Shown here piece by piece: positions 30,791 through 38,013 of a stretch of DNA of 64,000 bases (within the stretch, counting starts at the first letter, position 1; each line of letters begins with the position of its first letter). The stretch covers positions 3,735 through 67,734 of the forward strand of contig DASXAO010000166.1 in the NCBI GenBank assembly GCA_036406675.1, read 5' to 3'. This DNA comes from SCGC-AG-212-J23 sp036406675. Its GTDB lineage: Bacteria; Pseudomonadota; Gammaproteobacteria; Burkholderiales; SG8-39. A model generated the notes under the pieces. It did no database searches and was not told the origin of the DNA. It saw nothing but the letters and a program-made list of their open reading frames with translations. A program made the position numbers and the translations under genes.

Positions 30791-33457
30791 ATGGCGAAGG
30801 AAAAGTTAACCGAATATTCGGCCAAGCGCAGCTTCCAGGCGACGCCCGAGCCGGCGCCCGCGCCCGGGGAGGGCCGCCAGGGGCCGCTGCTCTTCGTCAT
30901 TCAGCAGCACTCTGCCCGGCGGATGCACTACGACTTTCGGCTCGAGTGCGACGGGGTGCTCAAGTCCTGGGCGGTGCCCAAGGGTCCGTCGCCCGACCCG
31001 GCCGAGAAGCGCCTCGCGGTGCAGACCGAGGACCATCCGCTCGCCTATGCGACCTTCGAGGGCGTGATCCCGCCCGGGCAGTACGGAGCGGGAGAGGTGA
31101 TCGTCTGGGACTGCGGCGTGTATTCGCCGGACGAGGGCGGACACTGGTTCCATGACCGCGCCGAGGCCGAGCGTCAGGTCCGTGAAGGGCTCGAGAAGGG
31201 CAAGCTCAGCGTCCTCCTGCGCGGCGAGAAGGTGAAAGGCTCGTACGCGCTGGTGCGCACCAAGGAGCAGAAGAACTGGCTCCTCATCAAGCACAAGGAC
31301 CGCTTCGCGGCGAAGGCCGACCTGACCTCGCTGAACCGCTCCCCCTTATCCGGGGTGACGGTGGAGGAAATGACTGCGATCCCGGCGCACCGCCTTCCGC
31401 TGGAGCGCCTGGTGCCCACCGGGGAGCCGCGCCCGGTGCCGGCGAGCCTCGCGCCGATGCAGGCCGAGCTCGGCGAGGCGCCTTTCAATCACCGCGACTG
31501 GATGTGGGAGCCTAAGCTCGACGGCTATCGCGCGCTCGCCTTCATCGACTCCAAGGGCGTGCAGCTTCGCTCGCGGCGGGGCCTCGACCTCGCCAAGGAC
31601 TTTCCGCGGCTCGTCGCCGAGCTCGGGATGCAGGCGGTGAACGCCATGGTGCTCGACGGCGAGATCGTCGCCTTCGACGCGGCCGGCAAGCCTTCCTTCA
31701 ACGCGATGCAGAACCGCTCGCAGGCGAGCGTTTTCTATTGCTTCGATCTCGTCAACTTCGAAGGCATCGACCTGCGCAAGCTCGCCTACGTCGAGCGGCG
31801 CCGCTACCTCGCACAGTGCCTGCTTCCGTCTGCGCTGGTGCAGCTCGTGCACGCCGCCGACGACGGCGTGGCGCTGCATCAGGCGGCGATGGCGAGCGGA
31901 CTCGAAGGGGTGATCGGCAAGCGCAAGGACAGCCGCTACGAGTCGGGCAAGCGCTCGGGCGCCTGGCGCAAGGTCAAGGCGACGCAGAGCGCCGAGTTCG
32001 TGATCGGCGGCTACACCGCCGGCAAGGGCGCGCGCGCCCCGCTTGGCGCGATCCTGGTCGGCTATTGGGACGACGGGCGCCTGCGCTACGCTTCCCATGT
32101 CGGTTCCGGCTTCGACGACAAGACGATTTCATTGGTGGAAACAAAGCTGGTGGCGCTGCGCACGAGCGCCTGTCCCTTCAGCGAGAAACCGCCGGTAAAC
32201 GCGCCGACGCAGTGGGTGAAGCCCGAGCTCGTCGCGGAGGTGAAATTCCAGGACTGGACCGACGACGGCAGCCTGCGCGCGCCGGTGTTTCTGCGCCTGA
32301 GGGATGACATCGAGCCGAAGGAAGTCACGCGAAGAGAAACCGCCGAACCCGGAACCGCCGAGCCAATCGAAGCCGCCGAGGCATCTACTGAAGTAAAGCA
32401 GGTGCTCCAGCAGCTCGAGAGCAAGAAGAACGCCTACACGCTCGCGCTCGGCCCGCACCAGATCCGCCTCACGAACCTCGATCGCGTGTACTGGCCTGCC
32501 GACCCTGCGCTGAAGCAGCCGGCGCTCACCAAACGCGACCTCATCCGCTACTTCGCCGAGATCTCGCCGTACATCCTGCCGCACCTTGCAGACCGGCCGC
32601 TCACCATGATCCGCATGCCGGAGGGCATTCGCGGCCAGCGCTTCTTCCAGAAGCACTGGGAGCAGGAACGGCCGCCCTTCGTCGAGACGATCACGGTGTT
32701 CTCCGGCCACAAGGACGAGAGCCACGACTACCTGCTGTGCAACAACCTGCCGACCCTGCTCTGGCTCGCGCAGTCCGGAACGCTCGAGTTCCACGTCTGG
32801 CATTCCCGCGCGCGACCCGGCCCGGACGCGGCGACCCAGGCCACGGACTACGCCTCGTCGCTCGATTCACTGGAGGCCTCGGTGCTGAACTACCCCGACT
32901 ACGTGGTGTTCGACATCGATCCATACATCTATTCGGGCAAGGAGGCGCCCGGCGAGGAGCCCGAGCTCAACACGGTGGCGTTCCAGAAGGGCAAGGAGGT
33001 GGCGTTCTGGCTGCGTGAACTCCTGCACAGCATGGCGCTCGAGCCGATCGTGAAGACCTCGGGCAAGACCGGGCTGCACGTCTTCGTGCCGATCCGGCGC
33101 ACCATCGATTTCGAGGCCGCCCGGGAGGTGTCGGAGCTGGTCGGCAGGCACCTCATGCGCGCCCACCCTAAGGACATCACCCTGGAGTGGAGCGTGCCCA
33201 AGAGAACGGGAAAAATCTTTATGGACTACAATATGAACGTCCGCGGCAAGACGCTGAACGTCGCCTATTCGCCGAGAGGCGCGCCTGGCGCGCCGGTGTC
33301 GATGCCGCTCGACTGGGAAGAGCTCGCGACCGCGCACCCGCTGGACTTTCGCATCACCAACGCGGCCGAGCGCCTGGCCAGGACGGGGGACCGCTGGAGC
33401 GGCGCTCTGGGCGGCAAGCACAGCCTCGAAAAAGCGCTGGAGCGGGTGAAAGCGTGA
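30791..33457 (+). CDS. ligD: Multifunctional NHEJ DNA ligase D (PE-LIG-POL)
   Basis: 888 residues in the order seen in Pseudomonas LigD. A 3'-phosphoesterase domain (about 30-165: QQHSARRMHYDFRLE, HPLAYATFEGVIPPGQYGAG) is followed by an ATP-dependent ligase with adenylated Lys242 in WEPKLDGYRA and the oligonucleotide-binding part (about 225-520). Last comes a primase-polymerase domain (about 550-880: VVFDIDPYIY, KTSGKTGLHVFVP, RTGKIFMDYNMNVRGKT). An Ala/Glu/Thr-rich linker precedes the polymerase. It seals double-strand breaks with Ku, encoded 19 bases downstream. The ATG at 30791 is chosen as the family N-terminus; sequence upstream is antisense to DUF72. Confidence 0.95.
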   Translation: MAKEKLTEYSAKRSFQATPEPAPAPGEGRQGPLLFVIQQHSARRMHYDFRLECDGVLKSWAVPKGPSPDPAEKRLAVQTEDHPLAYATFEGVIPPGQYGAGEVIVWDCGVYSPDEGGHWFHDRAEAERQVREGLEKGKLSVLLRGEKVKGSYALVRTKEQKNWLLIKHKDRFAAKADLTSLNRSPLSGVTVEEMTAIPAHRLPLERLVPTGEPRPVPASLAPMQAELGEAPFNHRDWMWEPKLDGYRALAFIDSKGVQLRSRRGLDLAKDFPRLVAELGMQAVNAMVLDGEIVAFDAAGKPSFNAMQNRSQASVFYCFDLVNFEGIDLRKLAYVERRRYLAQCLLPSALVQLVHAADDGVALHQAAMASGLEGVIGKRKDSRYESGKRSGAWRKVKATQSAEFVIGGYTAGKGARAPLGAILVGYWDDGRLRYASHVGSGFDDKTISLVETKLVALRTSACPFSEKPPVNAPTQWVKPELVAEVKFQDWTDDGSLRAPVFLRLRDDIEPKEVTRRETAEPGTAEPIEAAEASTEVKQVLQQLESKKNAYTLALGPHQIRLTNLDRVYWPADPALKQPALTKRDLIRYFAEISPYILPHLADRPLTMIRMPEGIRGQRFFQKHWEQERPPFVETITVFSGHKDESHDYLLCNNLPTLLWLAQSGTLEFHVWHSRARPGPDAATQATDYASSLDSLEASVLNYPDYVVFDIDPYIYSGKEAPGEEPELNTVAFQKGKEVAFWLRELLHSMALEPIVKTSGKTGLHVFVPIRRTIDFEAAREVSELVGRHLMRAHPKDITLEWSVPKRTGKIFMDYNMNVRGKTLNVAYSPRGAPGAPVSMPLDWEELATAHPLDFRITNAAERLARTGDRWSGALGGKHSLEKALERVKA

Positions 33458-33476
33458 TTGAGAAAAGGATAAGAAC

Positions 33477-34337
33477 ATGGCTGCACGATCGATCGCGTCG
33501 CTGACCATCTCCTTCGGGCTCGTCTCCATCCCGGTGAAGCTGTTCTCGGCCACCGAGGCGTCCAAGGCGATTTCCTTCAACCTCCTGCACAAGACCTGCG
33601 GCTCGCGCCTCAAGCAGCAGTACCTCTGCGTGAAGGAAGAGATCCCCGTGGCGCGCGAGGAGATGGTGAAGGGCTACGAGTTCACCAAGGACCAGTACGT
33701 GATGTTCACGCCGGAGGAGCTGAAGGCGATGGAGGAGGCGGGAACCCACACCGCCGACATCACCGAGTTCGTGCCGGTCGAGTCGGTCGACCCGATCTAC
33801 TTCGACAAGGCCTATTACCTCGCGCCCGACAAGGGCGGCGCCAAGCCGTATGCGCTTCTCGCGCGTGCGCTGCGCGAGTCCGGCCGCTGCGCGCTGGGAC
33901 GCTGGGCCGCGCGCGGCAAGCAGTACATCGTGATGATCCGCCCGATCGAGAAAAGCGGCTCCGACGGCCTGGTGATGCAGCAGCTTCTCTACGCCGCCGA
34001 GGTGCGCTCGATCACGGAAATCGACATCCCGAAGACCGAGGTGAAGGACGCCGAGCTCAAGCTCGCGCAGCAGCTGATCGAGCAGCAGGCCTCGGAGTCG
34101 TTCGACCCGGCCGCGTACAAGGACGACGTGCGCGGCCGCATCGAGGCGGCGATCCAGAAGAAGGTCGAAGGGCAGGAGATCACGCTGGCCGAGGCGCCCG
34201 AGCCGGGCGGCGGCCAGGTGATCGACCTCATGGAGGCGCTGCGCGCGAGCCTCGAGAAGAAGCCGGCGCGCAAAGCCGAGCCGGCGAAGAAGGCCGAGCC
34301 GGCGAAAGCAGCCGGAAAGAGGGCGGCAAAGAAGTAA
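33477..34337 (+). CDS. ku: NHEJ end-binding protein Ku
   Basis: 286 residues, a prokaryotic Ku homodimer subunit that rings broken DNA ends and recruits LigD. The core runs from ARSIASLTISFGLVSIPVKLFSA through the bridge and LARALRESGRCALGRWAARGKQY. The last 30 residues form a Lys/Ala/Glu-Pro repeat tail (KPARKAEPAKKAEPAK...), the extended basic C-terminus known in some bacterial Ku proteins to aid DNA threading. SD is AAAAGGA. It is the second gene of the ligD operon. Confidence 0.95.
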   Translation: MAARSIASLTISFGLVSIPVKLFSATEASKAISFNLLHKTCGSRLKQQYLCVKEEIPVAREEMVKGYEFTKDQYVMFTPEELKAMEEAGTHTADITEFVPVESVDPIYFDKAYYLAPDKGGAKPYALLARALRESGRCALGRWAARGKQYIVMIRPIEKSGSDGLVMQQLLYAAEVRSITEIDIPKTEVKDAELKLAQQLIEQQASESFDPAAYKDDVRGRIEAAIQKKVEGQEITLAEAPEPGGGQVIDLMEALRASLEKKPARKAEPAKKAEPAKAAGKRAAKK

Positions 34338-34350
34338 GGAGCACTGGCGA

Positions 34351-35172
34351 GTGCACCACTATGGCGTGCGGGAGGTGGAGAAGCTCCTGCGGCTGCCGCG
34401 CAGCACCATCCGCGCCCTGATCGACGCCGGCTTCGTCTCCCCCTCGCGCGGCCCGCGCAAGGCCTGGCGGTTCTCGTTCCAGGATCTCATCGTCCTGCGC
34501 ACCGCGCAGGCCCTCGTCGCGGCCAAGGTCCCGGCGAAGCGAATCACGCGTTCGGTGCGCGAGCTGCGCCGTCATCTGCCCGAGGCCATGCCGCTCTCGG
34601 GCCTTTCCATCTGCGCGGTCGCCGACAAGGTCGTGGTCAAGGAGGGCGCCAGCCGCTGGCAGGCCGAGTCGGGCCAGTACCTGCTCGCGTTCGAGGGCGA
34701 CCCGGCCAACGGCTCGCTCAGCGTGATGGAGCGCAAGCGCGCGGCGCCGAAGGCCTCGGCGAACGACTGGTTCGACCGCGGCATCGATCTGGAGGAAACC
34801 GATCCCGCCGCCGCGCTCGAGGCCTACGCCGAGGCGCTCGCGCTCGACGCGAAGCTGGTCGACGCGCACGTCAACCGCGGCTGGCTGCTGCACGAAGCGG
34901 GTCGCTTCGACGATGCCGAGCGGGCCTACCGCGCCGCCATCGCCGCCTGCGGCAACGAGCCGCTCGTCCTTTACAACCTCGGCGTGCTCCTCGCCGACAT
35001 GGAGCGCAAGAAAGAGGCGATCGAGGTCTATGAAGCCGCGCTGCGCGCCAATCCCGGCTTCGCCGACTGCCACTACAACCTCGCGCTCCTCTGCGAGGAG
35101 CTCGACATGCCCCGCGAGGCCATCCGGCACATGGCGCAGTACCGCAAGCTGACGGGATCGCGGCCGGAATGA
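34351..35172 (+). CDS. MerR-like HTH plus TPR protein in the NHEJ operon
   Basis: 273 residues. An N-terminal MerR-type winged-helix (YGVREVEKLLRLPRSTIRALIDAGFVSPSRGPRKAWRF, then FQDLIVLRTAQAL) is followed by a middle region and at least three tetratricopeptide repeats (about 135-265). The GTG start at 34351 has an AAGGAG SD. Stop and next start overlap (ATGA). Co-transcription with ligD and ku suggests a regulator or scaffold for end joining; this is inference from position, as no defined function is known to me for this domain pair. Confidence 0.8.
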   Translation: MHHYGVREVEKLLRLPRSTIRALIDAGFVSPSRGPRKAWRFSFQDLIVLRTAQALVAAKVPAKRITRSVRELRRHLPEAMPLSGLSICAVADKVVVKEGASRWQAESGQYLLAFEGDPANGSLSVMERKRAAPKASANDWFDRGIDLEETDPAAALEAYAEALALDAKLVDAHVNRGWLLHEAGRFDDAERAYRAAIAACGNEPLVLYNLGVLLADMERKKEAIEVYEAALRANPGFADCHYNLALLCEELDMPREAIRHMAQYRKLTGSRPE

Positions 35173-35540
35173 GATTTTGGCTTCTCCTTCTTTTCCTTCC
35201 CTTCGCAACCCCGGCCTGGGCCGAACGCTGCATCGCCATCGACGGCGACACGCTGGTCTGCAACCACCAGAAAGTGCGGCTCACCAACGTTTATGCCGCC
35301 GAGATGAACCAGCCCGGAGGCAGCGCCGCCAAGAAGAAGCTCCAGGCCCTGGTGCAGAACCGCGACGTGGGGTTCGTCACGCACGGTCACGACCGCTACG
35401 GCCGCATCCTCGCGGAGGTCTACGTCGACGGCCGTCGCATCGAGCAAACCGATATCGGCCCGCGCGCCGGGCGGGGCAGCACCTGGGGCGCCGATCGCCA
35501 CGCGTACGTGCGCACGGTCCAGGCAAAGAAAGCCAAGTAG
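35169..35540 (+). CDS. Exported thermonuclease (SNase)-like protein
   Basis: 123 residues with a signal peptide (FATPAWA-ERC). It has a shortened staphylococcal-nuclease-like fold: CIAIDGDTLVCNHQKVRLTNVYAAE contains the Asp-Gly-Asp-Thr, Arg and Glu positions of the active site, and DRYGRILAEVYVDGRR carries the second Arg. It is smaller than typical thermonucleases and lacks part of the C-terminal region, so activity is uncertain. The start overlaps the HTH-TPR stop by four bases, making it the fourth gene of the NHEJ operon, although its product would be periplasmic. Confidence 0.78.
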   Translation: MRFWLLLLFLPFATPAWAERCIAIDGDTLVCNHQKVRLTNVYAAEMNQPGGSAAKKKLQALVQNRDVGFVTHGHDRYGRILAEVYVDGRRIEQTDIGPRAGRGSTWGADRHAYVRTVQAKKAK

Positions 35541-35641
35541 TTCACCCCTTTCAGGCCCGGAGGCAAAGTACATAGCGCCTGTCGCTCCCTTGGGCGTAGC
35601 GTGTCGGGCGACCGATGCGCAACAAGGGGGATGCAGTGCAG

Positions 35642-36208
35642 ATGCGATTCGGCATGGGCGCGGCGTGGGCCGCGCTGCTCCTCGTGTGCCTGGCCGGATG
35701 CGGCAGGGAGGAGCCGCTTTCGGAGGTCGACAAGAGCCTCTTCCTGCGCCCGGCGGATCTGGCCCGCTACGGCATCCAGTACCACGACCCGGCGAGCTAC
35801 GAGAAGTTCTCCAAGAGCCGGCAGATCGACGGCGCCTGGCAGCTGAAGTACGAGTTCCAGCCGGACAAGAGCGAACGGCGCAAGGTGTTCATCTACGCCA
35901 GCGTGTCGGTGGCGAAGAATGAATCCGACGCCGCGCTGAACGAAGGCGCGGAAGCGGTCGGCATGCTGATCGGCCTCAAGGCGAGCGGCGTCGAGGACCG
36001 CGAAGTGCGCATGAAGGCGGGCAGCGAGCAGAGCAAGCTGCGCCTTCTCGTCAAGGGCGACAAGCCGCTCGGCAACATCTTCACCACCCGCGACGGCCGC
36101 AAGACCTACTTCATCGTGATGACCGGCCTCTACTTCGACGACGCCGAGGACTGGAAGAAGCTCTTCGCGCCGAAGCTCGAGCAGCTCGCGGGCTACTCGC
36201 CCGTCTAG
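35642..36208 (+). CDS. Hypothetical lipoprotein
   Basis: 188 residues. A lipobox (LVCLAGCGREE, Cys at about residue 20) follows a hydrophobic signal, so it is predicted to be a membrane-anchored lipoprotein. The mature part (YHDPASYEKFSKSRQIDGAWQLKYEF ... VFIYASVSVAKNESDAALNEGAEAVG) has no family that I recognise. ATG 35642 fits the signal peptide best; ATG 35615 in the same frame would add nine polar residues. The gap of about 100 bases from the nuclease gene holds no obvious hairpin. Confidence 0.68.
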   Translation: MRFGMGAAWAALLLVCLAGCGREEPLSEVDKSLFLRPADLARYGIQYHDPASYEKFSKSRQIDGAWQLKYEFQPDKSERRKVFIYASVSVAKNESDAALNEGAEAVGMLIGLKASGVEDREVRMKAGSEQSKLRLLVKGDKPLGNIFTTRDGRKTYFIVMTGLYFDDAEDWKKLFAPKLEQLAGYSPV

Positions 36209-36228
36209 GCCGCCGATCGAGGCTCCGG

Positions 36229-36642
36229 ATGCGGCTCAAGTCCTGGGTGGTCGTGGCGGCAGCGTCTCTGGTGCTCGGCCTGATGCTCGGCTTGTTCGCC
36301 GCCGCCCGCCTCGCCACCCGGCAGAGCGAACGGTATGCCGAGGACGTCCTCGCGTATGCGCGCTTCGTCCACGCCAAGGAGCGCGCGACGCTGGTCCGGC
36401 TCCTCGAGGAGAAGGACGTGAGGAAAGCGCAGGAGCTGCTCTACTTCGTCCTGGACGACAACTTCAAGGACTACCAGAACGGCGCCGACGGCGAGGCGCG
36501 GGCAAGGGCCTGCGAGCTCTACAGACGTCTTGGACCTGGATTCGCCGCCGCGTCGACTCAGCCGACTCAATCGCAAACGCGCCAGGCGCTCGTCCAGTCC
36601 ATTCGCTCCGCGACGGCTAAGTGCGATGCCCCTGCGAAGTGA
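36229..36642 (+). CDS. Hypothetical protein with one N-terminal membrane segment
   Basis: 137 residues. A single transmembrane or uncleaved signal segment (WVVVAAASLVLGLMLGLFAAARLA) is followed by a helical periplasmic part. That part ends with a Thr/Gln-rich stretch (STQPTQSQTRQ) and a Cys near the C-terminus. No family recognised. It starts 20 bases after the lipoprotein gene and may be co-expressed with it. Confidence 0.62.
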   Translation: MRLKSWVVVAAASLVLGLMLGLFAAARLATRQSERYAEDVLAYARFVHAKERATLVRLLEEKDVRKAQELLYFVLDDNFKDYQNGADGEARARACELYRRLGPGFAAASTQPTQSQTRQALVQSIRSATAKCDAPAK

Positions 36643-36661
36643 GTAAGGCTATTATGAGTGG

Positions 36662-37522
36662 GTGAAGGCGGCCCCCTTCCGATATGCGCGCCCCGCCTCG
36701 ATTGCGGAGGCCTGCGCGGCCCTGGCCGAGCACGGATCCGACGCGAAGCTGATTGCGGGCGGGCAAAGCCTCGTGCCGATGATGGCGATGCGCCTCGCCC
36801 GCCCGGCGTGGCTGATCGACATCGGCCGCATCGCGGAGCTGCAGCGCATCGAAATTGGAGAGGACTTCGTCTCGCTAGGCGCGGGCGTCAAGCAACGCAC
36901 GGTCGAGCGCCACGCCGAGCTGCGCGAGCGCCTGCCGCTCCTGATGAAGGCGCTGGCGTGGGTCGGTCATCCGCAGACCAGGAACCGCGGCACCGTGGGG
37001 GGCTCGATCGTCCATGCGGATCCGGCCGCGGAAATCCCGCTGGTGGCCTGCGCGCTCGACGCCGTGCTCGAGTTGCGCGACGCTGCCGGGACCTGCGGCA
37101 TGCCGGCGCGCGAGTTCTTTCTCGCGCCGATGGTCAGCGCCATTACGCCGGCGCAATGCCTTGTCGCGGTGCGCTTTCCGGTCTGGAACGCGTCGCGGAT
37201 CGGCTCGGCGTTCGAAGAGGTGAGCATCCGCCAGGGCGACTTTGCGCTTGCTTCGGCCTGCGCGCAGATCGCCTTGGACGACGGGGGCAGGGTGCAGCGC
37301 GCGACGCTCGGCGTCGGCGGTGCTGCACCGATTCCGCAAGCGCTGCCCGCGGTCGCCGAGCTGTTGCTGGGTCATGCGCCCGAGCACCTGCTGCTCGAGA
37401 AAGTCGCGGCCGCGGCCGCCGAGGCCATCGAGCCCGAGGGCGACCTTCATGCGCCGGCGGAATACCGTCGCGAGCTCGCCCGGGTCCTGACCCGGCGCGT
37501 GCTCGAGCGAGCCACCCGATGA
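36662..37522 (+). CDS. FAD-binding medium subunit of a CoxMSL-type molybdenum hydroxylase
   Basis: 286 residues. The FAD-binding motifs of CoxM/CutM subunits are present: KLIAGGQSLVPMMAMRLARP with the AGGQS motif, and RNRGTVGGSIVHADPAAEIP with the TxGGxxxxADP motif. It passes electrons from the iron-sulfur subunit to an acceptor. The GTG start at 36662 gives VKAAPFRYARP, the usual family opening; the nearby ATG is followed by an in-frame stop. Stop overlaps the next gene's start (ATGA). The order medium-small-large is that of CO dehydrogenase-like operons. Confidence 0.87.
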   Translation: MKAAPFRYARPASIAEACAALAEHGSDAKLIAGGQSLVPMMAMRLARPAWLIDIGRIAELQRIEIGEDFVSLGAGVKQRTVERHAELRERLPLLMKALAWVGHPQTRNRGTVGGSIVHADPAAEIPLVACALDAVLELRDAAGTCGMPAREFFLAPMVSAITPAQCLVAVRFPVWNASRIGSAFEEVSIRQGDFALASACAQIALDDGGRVQRATLGVGGAAPIPQALPAVAELLLGHAPEHLLLEKVAAAAAEAIEPEGDLHAPAEYRRELARVLTRRVLERATR

Positions 37523-38013
37523 CCCGTTCGATTGCGCTCGAAATCACCGTCAACGGCACCCGGCGCAGCGGTTCCGTCGAGCCGCGGACCACGCTGGTGG
37601 ACTTCCTCCGCGAGCACCTGGGTCTGACCGGCACGCACGTCGGCTGCGAGCACGGCGTCTGCGGCGCCTGCTCGATCCTTCTCGACGGCGTGCCGGTGCG
37701 CTCGTGCCTCATGTACGCGGTGCAGGCCGATAGCTGCTCGGTCACCACGATCGAGGGCCTGTCGCGGGCGGACGGCACGCCGGGCGCATTGCAGGACGCC
37801 TTCTGCGAAACCCACGCCTTGCAGTGCGGCTATTGCACGCCGGGCATGGTGATCGCGGCGCATGCGCTCCTCGAGGAGAATGGCTCCCCCAGCGAAGCGG
37901 AGATCCGCGAGGCGCTTTCCGGCAACCTCTGCCGCTGCACCGGGTACGTCCAGATCGTCGAGGCCGTTCAGTTGGCTGCCGCGCGAAGAAGGGAGCATGG
38001 GATCGGTTCCTGA
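37519..38013 (+). CDS. [2Fe-2S] small subunit of a CoxMSL-type molybdenum hydroxylase
   Basis: 164 residues with two [2Fe-2S] clusters: HVGCEHGVCGACSILLDGVPVRSC and QCGYCTPGMVIAAHALL ... GNLCRCTGY. It connects the molybdenum centre to FAD. The ATG overlaps the medium-subunit stop, and its 3' end overlaps the large-subunit start by 17 bases, so all three are translationally coupled. There is no export signal, so the enzyme is cytoplasmic, in contrast to the Tat-exported enzyme at 21393-24070. Confidence 0.9.
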   Translation: MTRSIALEITVNGTRRSGSVEPRTTLVDFLREHLGLTGTHVGCEHGVCGACSILLDGVPVRSCLMYAVQADSCSVTTIEGLSRADGTPGALQDAFCETHALQCGYCTPGMVIAAHALLEENGSPSEAEIREALSGNLCRCTGYVQIVEAVQLAAARRREHGIGS

